Shown: positions 12,501 through 23,929, counted from the stretch's first letter. The stretch: DNA of 64,000 nt from Hirundichthys speculiger (GCA_018398805.1 JAGFBZ010000862.1:1-64000), one strand, 5' to 3'. Notes: generated by a model not told the origin, from the letters alone. Numbers and translations are program-made.

Positions 12501-15500
12501 AATTGCAGAAGGGAAGTAACTGAAAAGAAGCACAGCAGCGCCGCCTACAGCGCTGCAGAAGAGAACCTGCCCTGCCCTCTAGTGGTTGACGGTGGAATTA
12601 CAGAGCAACGCAAACAACAAGACACAAGTATAGAAGATAAGAGTGAAGGCGTGGGGCCGGTGCGTAGCTCGTGTGGGTAACTGAAGCATAAATCAGATCA
12701 TCTTCATTCGTATATTAGGTGGAACATGTTTTGTTACGCTGTTAATCATGCAAACAGACCACTGTAGGTTGGTCTGGAAGGGTCCGAGGACGAAGCTTGG
12801 CTGAGCAGCAGGCAGGTTTACGGGAAGCTTCAGGTTCATGAGCTGCTGCCGGGACTTTCGTTGCTCAACTTGTTCCAGTCACTAGCTGGTCGTCGACCGC
12901 ATCAAACCAGAAACGTGCTCGCGTTGACCAGGTAGATGGGAGACGGCTCACAGACTCACATCTGAGACGAACTTCGACGTGGCATCGCTCAACGTCTTTA
13001 GCATCGGCGTGGCGTTGGCATAGAACAGAGACATCCGATTGGCCAGCTCGTTGTTTACCTCGTTTCCTGAATCGGACTGGAAAAAGAAAGGAATTTTTAA
13101 AAAAAAGAGCAGCAGGTTGGTATGGAAACATTATCCCAGCTACCAGCTTTTCTTGAGCGCGCGTTGCGCCTTACAGCCAGGTTGTTGATCCGCATGCGGC
13201 TGATGGTTCGACGGTAGTAGCTGAAGTCGTTCTGGATGGCGGGGTTGGTCATCTGAAACAATAGAAATCAGAGGAGAGAAGGAGAACGTGAGGAAGAGGA
13301 GGAGAAGAGGGCGGCGGAGAGGTGAGGAGGAGGAGCTGGACCACACCTTGAGCTCGTCGAAGCGCAGCGTGAAGTGCAGGATGTGGGCGAACTGGCGGGC
13401 CAGCGCCTGCTTCTGCTCCAGGTGCTGGGTGGGCGTGGAGGTGAAGCTGGTGAGGACCTCCAGGAGGCACTGCAGAGTGGACTCTGGAGGACACAGGTGC
13501 ACGCTCATTATCACTCTGGCTTCCTGCTCCCAGCACAGCTGTAGCTAACAAACCATTACACCAGTGTCACCCAGGAGGGGTCGAATGGACAATACACCAC
13601 GACAAGGAGTGTTGGTGTATCTTCCTCCAGGTGTTTCTCACTTTTCCAGCCTGTTTCCTAGTTTTTTTTTTTTTTAGACGTGTTGCTGCCAAACATTCAA
13701 AACAAGTTCATATCTTTCACTTATAACATCAGTATGGCTTCGTGAGGTCAAATCATTCTGTTCTTGCAGCGTCCCTGCTTCTCTGGAGCTGCAGATCAAT
13801 CCAGCTGATCGTTTCCTGGACCTCAGAGGTGAGGAGGGTGTGACGGGCAGGTTTGGTTTCCAGGATGGTGGTTGGAGCTGGCTGCAGCGAATACTACCTT
13901 CCAGAAGAGCCAGGAACATGAGGTTCCTCTAGTGGAACCCATGGTCCTAGAGGAACATGGGGTTCCCCTAGGACAGGGGTGTCCAAACTCGGTCCTGGAG
14001 GGCCGCTGTCCTGCATGTTTTTGATGTTTCCGAGGCACAACACACCTGATTCAGTTGAATAGGTCGCCACCAGCTTGTCATTCAGGTCTGCACAAGTCTG
14101 TTAATGACCCATTCATTTGAATCAGGTGCGCTGAAGCAGGGAAACATCTAAGACATGCAGGACAGCGGCCCTCCAGGACCGAGTTTGGACACCCCTGCCC
14201 TAGGACCACTAGAGGAACTCAAAGTTCCTCTAGGACCATGGGGTCCCTCTAGTGGTCCTAGAGGATCCCCATGGTCCTAGAGGAACATGGAGTTCCTCTA
14301 GTGGTCCTAGGGGAACCCCATGGTCCTAGAGGAACATGGGGTTCCTCTAGGACCATGGGGTCATTACTAGTAAAGGCAATGCCAGAACTTCAGTAAGCTC
14401 CGATTTTATTTATTTTATTTTATTTTTTATTGATTTTTTTTTCTTACTGTTACCATTATTACTGTTTTTACTCTTTATTTAGTTTTGTGACAAGACTGAT
14501 CTATTTTTTTTCTTTTTTCTGGTTCTTACCCATCTTCTGGGAGAACTCGTAGAAGGTTTTGAGTTTGGAGACCAGAGGAACCACAGCAGACCAGGCTTTC
14601 TCCTGGACGCCCTCCACAGCAGGATTCTGGATGGCCTGAACACACACACACACACACTCACTAAAATGAGTAGAACACACAATATGAACAACAACAGACT
14701 AAAATTATGAGTCATTAAATGCTTTTTTTTATACACAAAACAAGTCTATTTTTTATTTCAGAATCCACACAACGCATTCTGGGTTGATGATGACATCTGT
14801 TGAAACAGCCACCACCTGCTGCAGCTTCTGGATGTAGATTCCAGTTAAGTGGAAGAAAGTCAAAAGACTATGCAGCAGTACCAAGTCTGACCACAAGAGG
14901 GCAGCGTATCACAGGAATGTCCATGTATCAACCTCAAGGAGCAACACCTGAGAGTCGGAGCTCCTAGAGGCTGCAGTTCCTCTACCGACCACTAGAGGCT
15001 GCAGTTCCTCTTACCGACCACTAGAGGCTGCAGTTCCTCTACCCACCACTAGAGGCTGCAGTTCCTCTTACCGACCACTAGAGGCTGCAGTTCCTCTACC
15101 GACCACTAGAGACGACAGTTCCTTTACCGACCACTAGAGGCTGCAGTTCCTCTACCGTCCACTAGAGGCTGTAGTTCCTCTACCCACCACTAGAGGCTGC
15201 AGTTCCTCTACTGACCACTAGAGGCTGCAGTTCCTCCACTGACCACTAGAGGCTGCAGTTCCTCTACTGACCACTCAAGGCTGCAGTTCCTCTACTGACC
15301 ACTACAGGCTGCAGTTCCTCTACTGACCGCTAATGGCTGCAGTTCCTCCACAGACCACTAGAGGCTGCAGTTCATCTACCGACCACTAGAGGCTGCAGTT
15401 CCTCTACTGACCACTAGAGGCTACAGTTCCTCTACCGACCACTAGAGGCTGCAGTTCCTCTAATGATCACTAGAGGCTGCAGTTTCCTACCGACCACTAG

Positions 15501-18500
15501 AGGCTACAGTTCCTCTACCGACCACTAGAGGCTGCAGTTCCTCTAATGATCACCACAGACCACTAGAGGCTGCAGTTCCTCTAATGACCACTAGAGGCTG
15601 CAGTTCCTCTACTGACCACTAGAGGCTGCAAGTTTCCTCCACCGACCACTAGAGGCTGCAGTTCCTCTACTGACCACTAGAGGCTGCAGTTCCTCTACTG
15701 ACCACTAGAGGCTGCAGTTCCTCTACCGACCACTAGAGGCTGCAGTTCCTCTACTGACCACTAGAGGCTACCAGTTCCTCTACCGACACTAGAGACTGCA
15801 GTTCCTCTACTGACCACTAGAGGCTGCAGTTCCTCTACTGACCACTCAAGGCTGCAGTTCCTCTACTGACCAATAGAGGCTGCAGTTCCTCTACCCACCA
15901 CTAGAGGCTGCAGTTCCTCTTACCGACCACTAGAGGCTGCAGTTCCTCTACCGACCACTACAGGCTGCAGTTCCTCTACCGACCACTAGAGACAGCAGTT
16001 CCTTTACCGACCACTAGAGGCTGCAGTTCCTCTACTCCACTACTTCCTCTGACCACTAGAGGCTGCAGTTCCTCTACTGACCACTAGACCACTAGAGGCT
16101 GCAGTTCCTCTACTGACCACTAAGGCTGCAGTTCCTCTACTGACCACAGAGGCTGCAGTTCCTCTACGACACTAGAGGCTGCAGTTCCTCTACCGACCAC
16201 TAGAGGCTGCAGTTCCTCTACGACACTACTGCTTCATGGACTGCAGTTCCTCTAGACCACTAGAGGCTGCAGTTCCTCTACTGACCACTAGAGGCTGCAG
16301 TTCCTCTACCGACCACTAGAGGCTGCAGTTTCCTCTAATGATCCACTAGAGGCTGCAGTTTCCTCCACAGACCACTAGAGGCTGCAGTTCCTCTACTGAC
16401 CACTACTGACCACTAGAGGCTGCAGTTCCTCTACCGACCACTAGAGGCTGCAGTTCCTCTAATGATCACTAGAGGCTGCAGTTTCTCCACAGACCACTAG
16501 AGGCTGCAGTTCCTCTACTGACCACTAGAGGCTGCAGTTTCTCCACAGACCACTAGAGGCTGCAGTTCCTCTACCGACCACTAGAGGCTGCAGTTCCTCT
16601 AATGATCACTAGAGGCTGCAGTTTCTCCACAGACCACTAGAGGCTGCAGTTTCCTCTGACTGACCATCCACTAGAGCTGCAGTTCTCTACTGACCACTAG
16701 AGGCTGCAGTTCCTCTACCGACCACTAGAGGCTGCAGTTCCTCTCCGACCACTAGAGGCTGCAGTTCCTCTACTGAGTTCCTTCTACTGACCACTAGAGG
16801 CTGCAGTTTCCTCTACTGACCACTAGAGGCTGCAGTTCTCTACCGACCACTAGAGGCTGCAGTTCCTCTACTGACCACTAGAGGCTGCAGTTCCTCTACT
16901 GACCCACTAGAGGCTGCAGTTCCTCTACCCACCCACTAGAGGCTGCAGTTCCTCTACCGACCAGTTCTCTTACAGGCTGCAGTTCCTCTACCGACCACTA
17001 GAGACAAACAGTTCCTTTACCGACCACTAGAGGCTGCAGTTCCTCTACCGACCACTAGAGGCTGCAGTTCCTCTACTGACCACTAGAGCTGCAGTTCCTC
17101 TACTGACCACCATAGAGGCTGCAGTTCCTCTACTGACCACTAGAGGCTGCAGTTCCTCCACTGACCACTAGAGGCTGCAGTTCCTCCACTGACCACTAGA
17201 GGCTGCAGTTCCTCTACTGACCACTCAAGGCTGCAGTTCCTCTACTGACCACTACAGGCTGCAGTTCCTCTACTGACCGCTAATGGCTGCAGTTCCTCCA
17301 CAGACCACTAGAGGCTGCAGTTCATCTACCGACCACTAGAGGCTGCAGTTCCTCTACTGACCACTAGAGGCTACAGTTCCTCTACCGACCACTAGAGGCT
17401 GCAGTTCCTCTAATGATCACTAGAGGCTGCAGTTTCTCCACAGACCACTAGAGGCTGCAGTTCCTCTACTGACCACTAGAGGCTACAGTTCCTCTACCGA
17501 CCACTAGAGGCTGCAGTTCCTCTAATGATCACTAGAGGCTGCAGTTTCTCCACAGACCACTAGAGGCTGCAGTTCCTCTGATGACCACTAGAGGCTGAAG
17601 TTTCTCCACCGACCACTAGAGGCTGCAGTTCCTCTACCGACCACTAGAGGCTGCAGTTCCTCTACTTACCACTAGAGGCTGCAGTTCCTCTAATGATCAC
17701 TAGAGGCTGCAGTTTCTCCACAGACCACTAGAGGCTGCAGTTCCTCCACTGACCACTAGAGGCTGCAGTTCCTCTAATGACCACTAGAGGCCCTCTACTG
17801 ACCCCCAGGGTCTGGCTCCATCAGTGAGTCAGCCTCCATTGACTTCCATGTTAAAATGTCCAACTTTTCCATCCATTAGGAATGTACAAAGAATAATTTT
17901 AATGTACCTCATCAGTCAAAATTATATAAGACCACACACTTAAGTGTAATTAGGGGTGTTTTTTGAGTGACAGCTTTCACTCACTACTGAAACCAAATAA
18001 AACCAAGCTGTCACCACAAACTAATATGATCTATTTAGTTCTATTTTTTTTTTGTCAGAGTATTCATTAACACAGTCATCAACAGAGTGGGCACATGCAC
18101 AGCTTTAGAGCTCCCCTTTTAGGATTTTGTCTTTAGGGACTCTAAATGAGCTAAATTCAGCAGTTATGTAACAGCTGATCAGTTTCTAAACTGATGCAGA
18201 AATCCTGGAATCCACAGGTTTCCTGGTTTGTGAATGTTTCCATCTCCTCACCTGCCGTATCTCCTCTCCTGCTCCTCGGTACGCCTGCAGGTCGTCCAGG
18301 ATGACCTGGGCCTCTGTCAGCACCTGGCTCACCTTCTCCCACATCTCCGTCTCTGACTGTGAAGGCTGCGCATCTGAAAGCACCGTTTAAAAAAGGCAAA
18401 TCCCCAAATGATTGTGGTTAGGTCATTATTTGACTGTGGGAGGATAAAACAATAAATAATATAATAAATAATAATAATAAATAAAACAAACACACAACTT

Positions 18501-21500
18501 CAGCAAAGACTTGCAGCACTCTTCAGTGCTGCTTTTGATACTGTTGATCACGGCCTTTTGCTGTACAGATTAGAGCACACTGTTGGAATTAAAGGGACAG
18601 CATTAGGCTGGTTTAAGTCATACCTGTCTGACAGGTTCCAGTTCGTCCATGTTAATGACGTTTCTTCTACACGGACTAGGGTCTGCTATGGCGTCCCACA
18701 GGGTTCAGTTCTGGGACCAATCCTTTTCACTTTACATGCTGCCCTTGGGAAAAAATTATCCAGAGCCATGGCATAAACTTTCATTGCTACGCTGATGATA
18801 CGCAGCTGTACTTATCTATGAAACCAGAGGAAACAAAACCTTTGGCTAAACTTCAAGGGTGTCTTAATGACATTAAGTCCTGGATGTCCTCTAACTTTTT
18901 GCTTCTAAACTCGGATAAAACAGAGGTTATTGTCTTTGGTCCCAAACACCTGAGGAATGGATTGACTGGATTTACGCTGGCTTCCAGCACAGTTGCGAAA
19001 AACCTTGGAGTTATTTTTGATCAGGATATGTCATTTAAGCAGCATATTAATCAGGTTTGCAAGACTGCCTTTTTTCATCTCCGAAATATTGCCAAAATTA
19101 GGAGCATCCTCTCCCAGGGTGATGCCGAAAAATTAATCCACGCGTTTGTTAGCTCTAGACTGGATTACTGTAATGCACTGTTAGCAGGATGTCCGAAAAG
19201 CTCGCTAAATAGCCTTCAATTGATCCAGAACGCAGCAGCGAGGGTGCTGACAGGAATCCGCAAGCGAGATCACATCTCTCCCGTGTTAGCCTCCCTCCAT
19301 TGGCTTCCCGTGAAATTTAGAATTGAGTTTAAAAATTCTGCTTCTCGCATATAAGGCCCTTAATGGCATAGCTCGCGCTATTTACAAGACTTGATAGCAC
19401 GTTATGCTCCTAATAGAGCTCTCCGCTCTCAGAGTGCAGGATTACTCGTCGTTCCTAGAATATCTAAAAGTAGGTTTGGAGGACGGGCCTTCTGCTACCA
19501 GGCACCTTTTTTATGGAACCAGCTACCAGTTTGGGTTCAGGAGGCTGATACTATCTCCATCTTTAAAACTAAATTGAAAACATTTCTGTTCAGTAAAGCC
19601 TACAGTTAGTGTAATCTATAGTGTGTAGGGGCTAATAGTTATAACTATAGTTGTAGTAGTAAGACTTGAGTAGCTCGTCTTAATCACAGCTTCGTCATAG
19701 TTATGCTGCTATAGGCCTACGCTACAGGGAGACACCAGCATGATCTGCTGAGTGGTGTCTCCACTGCTCTTCTCCTTTTCTTCCTTTCTTCCTCCCTTCC
19801 TCCTCCTCCAGCTCATTTATAATTATTTGGGAGCACCCTGCTACTGAAAAACTGTGCTCCATTTTCTTTGCTTCCTGTGTTTGTTGTGCTGTTTCTGCCC
19901 CCTTTTCTCTTTGTGTATTTGCAGGCCAGACTTTCCTGGGTTTCATGCTGACTTGCAGTTCCATCCTCTGTCCATCCCGGGGTTCTCCTCCACTTGTGTT
20001 TGGGTGCTGACTGGCGTGGTGATCGGCGACCTGGTCCTCTGGCCATCTCATCCCAGTGCTGCTGCCTCCATCTGTTTATGTTTATATATTGCATCCTTTT
20101 GCTTGAAATCCTACCCTTCTCTTTTCTTAAACCCAAACCCCTTCCTCCTCCCCCTTCTCTCACACACTTCACCTACACCCCACCCGCACATTACTGATAC
20201 TCAAGAGCCTATCATGGCTCATTACGCTGACCACACGCCCAAGGGCCCTCCATAGCTCGCTTGCATTCACCCTACAACAATTCCACTACTTCTTTATTTT
20301 ATTTTTCTTTTTCTGTGCTCTCCTCTCTCTGTCCTACATCCTCTTTCTGTCCTCCATCTTCTCTCTGTCCTACATCCTCTCTCGTCCTGTCTCCCCCTCT
20401 TTTTCTTTCTCTACCCGGCTGGCCTTCGGCAGGAAGGTCCCCCCATATGAGCCAGGTCCTGCTCAAGGTTTCTTCCTCTTAAAGTGGAGTTTTTCCTTGC
20501 CACTGTTTGGTATAAAGGTTTTTTTTTTCTCCCTACGTGGGAGTTTTTTACCTGCCATTATCATTGATTGGATTTAATTATATAATCTTAGTTGATGATA
20601 TTTGCTCGGGGGTCATGCTCTGGGTCTCTGTAAAGCGCCTAGAGACAATTGTCATTGTAACAGACGCTATATAAATAAAATTGAATTGAATTGAATTGAA
20701 TTGAACTTCTTAGTCTACTCCCACCACAACCACCCACAGTTAGCTTGATCTCCTTCAATCCGTTGATATAAACTTATTGATCCTGGGGGAGGGATGATAA
20801 TGGGCATAGATTTTTAAGGGGTTATTGTCATCATTGCTATCAAACCACATGTGCATTTCCCATAATGCTTCACCAGAGTTGTATCAGTGTCTCGCCCTCT
20901 CAGTGGATGTGGGCCGCCGCCGGCCCATCACTCTGGGTCAGGGGTCATGTGTCATTGCCGGGGGTTCTTACCCCAGTGTGTGTTGTGTCTCTGGTGGTTG
21001 GGGGCTGGGGTAGGCCCTGGGGCTTGGGGACTGTGACGGGGTGGTCTCCTAATCTGTTTTGGCCTTGGCTGCAGTGTGGGGGGGGGCTGCCTGGATCTGC
21101 TGTTTACCTGTGCTGCCGGATGGTGGTGGAGCTTGCCCCGCCCCTGTTGACCGCTGATGGTGGGATGGGGTGGGGGGTGGGGGATTTGGGGTGGCTGTGG
21201 GTCCTGGCCACTGGGGTGTGTCCCTGTTTTTGGGGGGCCCTCTGCCGATGGAGGCCCCCCGTGCCAATGCGTGGGCCGGGGTATGCCCCTGCTGATGGAC
21301 TGGGTGCCTGGCCTGGCCCTTGGGCATGGTCTTAGGTGGGGTGAGGTGTTGGCTTGCTGTGGGGGGGTGCCGTGAGGCTGTCCTGGTGCGGCCCTCTGGT
21401 GCGGGCTGTTCCCCCTCGTTTGTTGCCGGTCGCGTCCCCCTATTTTAACTGGTAGCTGGTGTTTTCTCACCCGCGGGAGGATTTGAGACAGACTAAGATA

Positions 21501-22442
21501 ATGAGAGGCAGACTAAGATAATGATGGTGGTAATAATGGTGACAGTTTCTGCCGCGAGAAGGTCTTCATCTGGTTTTTTGTTGGTAGTTTTCTCTGCTTC
21601 CTACATATTTTATTTTAAGTTAGTTCGCTGTCACAACACAATCCACTACACAACAGCCCTCACACTTCACAACCCAGCACACACCACACCCTCACTGTCG
21701 CGTCTCTTTAACTGTGTTGTCTTTAAATGTTTCACTGCTGGTGTTTTTTAGTCCTCTCTGACAGAATCAGGAATTAAGATGTTAATAAAGATGTTAGAAT
21801 TTACTTCCAGAGAGGACTGAAGGACACATTCACATTAGATGGTTTTGCTTGATGATGGCATTAACCAGGAACGTAAATGCAAACAAAAAATAAGAAAAAA
21901 TAAAATAAATTTAAAAAATAAATAAAGAAGACAAATCAAATACACAAGACTGATCAGAGAAATGATAGAAATTATGTCCTCAGGCGGTTCACACGCTGAG
22001 TCTGAAACCAGGCTGCCTGTTAGAAGCTGCTTCAGCTGTACTACCCTAGAAAACCAGCAGGTGTCACCGTGGGGTAGGAGGACAGGACCAGAACCTTTCT
22101 AGGGACCGCTTCACTGGCAGGACTTCTGAAATCTAACTGAGATCTTAAACAGGCCCTTCAGGCTGGAAAACCCCCCAAAGACCCCAAAAAAAAAACAAAG
22201 AAGAAAAGACTAAAGAAGAAGGGACCAGAACTTGTCTACAGTGATGTCAAAGATGCACGGCCAGTTATCACAAACGCTTGACTGCATGTGACAAAAAAAA
22301 CAACAAAAACAAGAAATCTGTGTGGCGGCTCGTAGTTTCACAGCAAAGAAAAGTGTTTGTGAGTCTTACTCTCAAAGTCCAGAAAGAAGTTTCCAGCGTT
22401 GCTGTCGATGTCTCTGGTCAACACCTTGATCAGGTTCCCCAT
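6557..22442 (-). CDS. cyria: CYRI-family protein (CYRIA-like, FAM49), complete spliced gene
   Basis: Ten coding exons on the minus strand: 22370-22442, 18252-18373, 14530-14635, 13347-13483, 13175-13252, 12960-13076, 10255-10334, 10038-10164, 6698-6768 and 6557-6626. All have GT donors and AG acceptors, and phases join without a break to 326 residues (human paralogues are about 323-324). The family (DUF1394) binds active Rac1 and restrains the Scar/WAVE complex at the leading edge. Visible marks: MGNLIKVL start with Gly2 for myristoylation; FSYYRRT with the arginine pair at exactly 160-161, the known Rac1-contact residues; the conserved block [14 protein letters not shown]; end [11 protein letters not shown] then IKNMLQQN. 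The [20 protein letters not shown] and LRYTTKH variants point to CYRIA rather than CYRIB. The 13076 acceptor was preferred over an AG ten bases inside because only it keeps frame and has a pyrimidine tract. Introns are loaded with repeats; exons are intact. Confidence 0.95.
7007..8027. repeat. 12-bp minisatellite (GGACTGGTCTGA)n
   Basis: About 80 copies of a 12-bp unit with frequent GGACCGGTCTGA variants and shortened units (GGACTGGTCTA). It fills much of the CYRI intron between 6768 and 10038. Open frames such as 7100-7381 (SEDR/SEDW repeats) are repeat translation. Confidence 0.95.
8150..8480. repeat. Degenerate AT-rich repeat, locus 3
   Basis: Phrases such as AAAATCGCAAATTTGACTAAA and TTGTCGTAAAATATT recur with poor conservation inside the CYRI intron. 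No coding content. From 8480 to about 8870 the intron is AT-rich without recognisable features. Confidence 0.55.
8971..9001. repeat. Perfect 12-bp-arm hairpin
   Basis: GCTACGTGTGAC at 8971-8982 is matched exactly by its complement at 8990-9001, with a 7-nt loop (gtagcat). It lies 110 bp before a TA-flanked MITE in a CYRI intron. It is probably the interior of an older DNA element. Confidence 0.7.
9111..9544. mobile_element. Mariner/Tc-type MITE
   Basis: 434 bp with inverted termini: the left end CAGCAGTAACTCTACTTACG pairs with the right end read inversely, CAGTGGTACCTCTATGTACG. Both ends carry internal GTAACCTGAAAA-type repeats. TA dinucleotides flank both ends (9109-9110 and 9545-9546), as expected of a TA target-site duplication. 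No transposase remains. It sits in a CYRI intron. Confidence 0.65.
9590..9735. repeat. Degenerate AT-rich repeat, locus 4
   Basis: A short block of TTTTGTCGTAAAATTGTG and AAATCACAAACTTT words, of the same diffuse family as the other AT-rich loci. Confidence 0.5.
9905..9931. repeat. Short interstitial telomeric repeat (CCCTAA)3
   Basis: TTAACCCTAACCCTAACCCTACCC, about three and a half telomeric hexamers with the C-rich strand on plus, in the CYRI intron just before exon 10038-10164. Similar short tracts occur at 29478-29492 (G strand) and 30726-30748 (C strand). Confidence 0.8.
10496..11653. mobile_element. Non-autonomous hAT element with 8-bp target duplication
   Basis: 1158 bp. The left end TAGGGATGTAACGATA is matched by the inverted right end TAGGGATGGAATGGTTA. 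Flanks GTGCCATG (10488-10495) and GTGCCATA (11654-11661) agree at seven of eight bases, the hAT duplication length. No transposase frame is visible. It is inserted in the CYRI intron between exons 12960-13076 and 10255-10334. Confidence 0.8.
11860..12395. repeat. Triplet repeat (TTC/TCG/TCA)n
   Basis: Over 500 bp of pyrimidine-rich triplets, mostly TTC with interspersed TCG, TCA and TGT. Because the period is three, all plus frames stay open, giving poly-Ser or poly-Phe, and minus gives poly-Lys/Thr. It lies inside a CYRI intron. Part of the long open frame 11772-12416 could be read as a Ser-rich protein with a hydrophobic start, but there is no gene context for that. Confidence 0.9.
12396..12959. 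other. CYRI intron sequence without recognised features
   Basis: Unique-looking intron DNA between the triplet array and the CYRI exon at 12960. No exon, element end or RNA gene could be supported. Confidence 0.4.
13920..14365. repeat. GGTCCTAGAGGAAC-type tandem repeat block
   Basis: Units built from ATGGTCCTAGAGGAACATGG and GGGTTCCTCTAGTGG recur, partly palindromic, on both sides of the hAT MITE at 13974-14197. The MITE therefore landed inside a pre-existing tandem array. Confidence 0.8.
13974..14197. mobile_element. hAT MITE with long inverted termini and perfect 8-bp duplication
   Basis: 224 bp. The left terminus CAGGGGTGTCCAAACTCGGT and following bases pair with the right terminus over roughly 45 bp. 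CCCTAGGA flanks both sides exactly (13966-13973 and 14198-14205). This is the common teleost 'CAGGGGTGTCCAAACT' hAT-type family. It lies between two CYRI exons. Confidence 0.88.
14955..17830. repeat. 28-bp minisatellite with shared unique flank, copy 2 (inverted)
   Basis: About 100 units of GACCACTAGAGGCTGCAGTT plus CCTCTACT with scattered partial units. It is the reverse complement of the unit at 5685-5990. The right boundary carries GGGTCTGGCTCCATCAGTGA plus GTC, which is the inverted flank of the other array. From there on, a run 'gacttccatgttaaaatg' resembles a common fish repeat element, so the array may be an expanded end of a transposable element. It fills the CYRI intron between 14635 and 18252. 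Confidence 0.92.
18510..20705 (+). mobile_element. 5'-truncated L2-type LINE
   Basis: Reverse transcriptase begins mid-domain ([17 protein letters not shown]), continues through SWF-like WFKSYLSDR and [13 protein letters not shown], and after a frameshift near 18735 reaches [10 protein letters not shown] and the L2 carboxyl part ([24 protein letters not shown]-type [32 protein letters not shown]). A second frameshift lies near 19340. The 3' UTR (19610-20690) ends in GACGCTATATAAATAAAATT and a TGAAT run (20683-20705), the usual L2 tail. It lies antisense in CYRI intron 1. The open frames 18558-18776, 18818-19354 and 19391-19609 are its fragments. It cannot encode an active enzyme. Confidence 0.9.
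20706..22300. other. CYRI intron 1, G/T-rich stretch without genes
   Basis: Between 20830 and 21480 the plus strand is strongly G/T-rich with long G runs, giving long but low-complexity open frames on both strands. No domain is recognised. 21480-22300 is ordinary intron sequence with AT-rich patches. It may be part of an unrecognised repeat, as phrases such as 'gacagactaagataatgag' occur twice in a row near 21490-21520. Confidence 0.4.
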
Positions 22443-22448
22443 CCTGCC

Positions 22449-22742
22449 AACAACACAGGTCACACAACAACATGGGTCACACAACAACATGGTCACACAA
22501 CAACACGGGTCACAACAACAACAACAACAACACGGGTCACACAACAACAACACAGGTCGGGTCACACAACAACCCGGGTCACACAACAACAACACAGGTC
22601 GGGTCACACAACAACCCGGGTCACACAACAACAACACAGGTCGGGTCACACAACAACAACAACACGGGTCACACAACAACAACAACACGGGTCACACAAC
22701 AACAATAACATGGGTCACACAACAACAACAACACGGGTCAGT
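22449..22742. repeat. ACAACAACACGGGTCAC minisatellite
   Basis: Irregular units of GGGTCACACAACAACAAC, some with GTCGGGTCACACAACAACCC, start 7 bp beyond the acceptor of CYRI coding exon 1 (the exon starts at 22443 on the minus strand). The array therefore occupies the branch-point and pyrimidine-tract side of that intron. On the minus strand it is GTTGTT-rich, which may act as the pyrimidine tract. Confidence 0.9.
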
Positions 22743-22794
22743 CAGCGTCATGATACCATGTAATATGAACAAACATGCTTCCTGCCAACTCAAC

Positions 22795-23465
22795 TTTCAT
22801 CACTGCAAATTTCTGTCCTGAAAATCTTTGTTGTAAAATCACAGATTCTTTTGTTGTAAAAATAAATTTTGACCTCGTTATGCAACTTTTTGTTTTGAAA
22901 TATTAACTTTCACAAAATCGCAACTTTGTAACATCCAAATTATGACTTCACTAATTTTCATTGTAAAAGGTTTTTTTTTTTGTCAAATCAACTTTTTGTC
23001 ATAAAATCATAAAATTGCAACTATTTGAAAAAAAATTCTCAACTTTTGGTTGTAAAATCACGACTTTAGTTGAATAAAATTTGGTTATAAAGTCATAACT
23101 CTTTTTATTGTAGAATATTGACTTGACACAAAACAGCTTCTTTTTAACAAAATCATGACTTAATGTCTTAAAATCATAAATTTTCACATATTTGTCAAAA
23201 TCTCAAACTTAAAAAAACTTTTTAAAAAAAATCACAAAATTTCTACTTTTTTGACAAAAATTCCCAACTTTTTGTTGTAATGTCAAAACGATTGTAGAAA
23301 TTAACATTTTGTGGGAAGAATCTCAGTTTTGTTGTAAAATCCAGAATTTTGCAACATTGACACAAAAAGAAAATCTCAAGTTTCACTTTTTGACATCAAC
23401 TCTCAATTTTATGTCTTTAAAAATCACAAATGATACAAAACTGTAACTTTGACTCTCCAAGAAAA
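22795..23465. repeat. Degenerate AT-rich repeat, locus 5 (longest)
   Basis: About 670 bp of loosely repeated words: TTTTTGTCATAAAATCA, AAAATCACGACTTT, TTTTGTTGTAAAATC. This is the clearest locus of the diffuse AT-rich family, with units drifting around 20-24 nt. No coding content. Confidence 0.7.
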
Positions 23466-23739
23466 AAACAACTTTTTGTAAAACTCCTGGATCTTTGTCT
23501 TTCTGGAGTCGGAGTTCTGCTTCTGATGGTGAAACAGTTGGGAAAGGGGGCGGAGCTTCAGCGGCACCTGGAGGAAAGGTATCAGCAAAATCTTAGTGGT
23601 CCAGGAGCAGATTTACTCCAAAGCCAGATGGTGCAACGCTAACAGAAATCCAGAGAAAACCAAAGAGCTCCATCTCAGAGCCTCCAGGCCTCGCTGAGCC
23701 TGTTAAATGTCAAAGTCCATGTCAGCACAGTGAGAAGAA

Positions 23740-23884
23740 GACTTCCTCTTCCAGGAGAAAACTTCCTCTTCCAAAAAGAACACAGAAGCACAACTGAGGT
23801 TCACAAAACTGCGTCTGAACCAACCAGAAGACTTCTGGACCAACGTCTTCTGGACAGATGAGACCAGACTGGAGCTGTTTGGCC
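23740..23884 (+). mobile_element. Tc1 transposase relic, left half
   Basis: Plus-strand translation gives a Tc1/mariner transposase stretch: RNTEAQLRFTKLRLNQPEDF then WTNVFWTDETRLELFG, including the WTDE catalytic aspartate motif. The homology stops at about 23884. The continuation expected next in the protein is found at 29822-29920. Confidence 0.75.
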
Positions 23885-23929
23885 TCAATTCAGAGCCTCA
23901 AATGTGGTGAAAGTCCAACCATTAGGGTA

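Noticed and set aside
13067..13076. Alternative acceptor 10 nt inside the CYRI exon 12960-13076
   Set aside because: It would shift the frame relative to the upstream exon; the outer AG has the better pyrimidine tract and gives the expected length.
20830..21480. Overlapping long frames in the G/T-rich stretch
   Set aside because: Low complexity on both strands, with no motif or splice context.
22449..22742. CRISPR-like array (direct repeats GGGTCACACAACAAC)
   Set aside because: There are no unique spacers, unit lengths are irregular, and the context is vertebrate.
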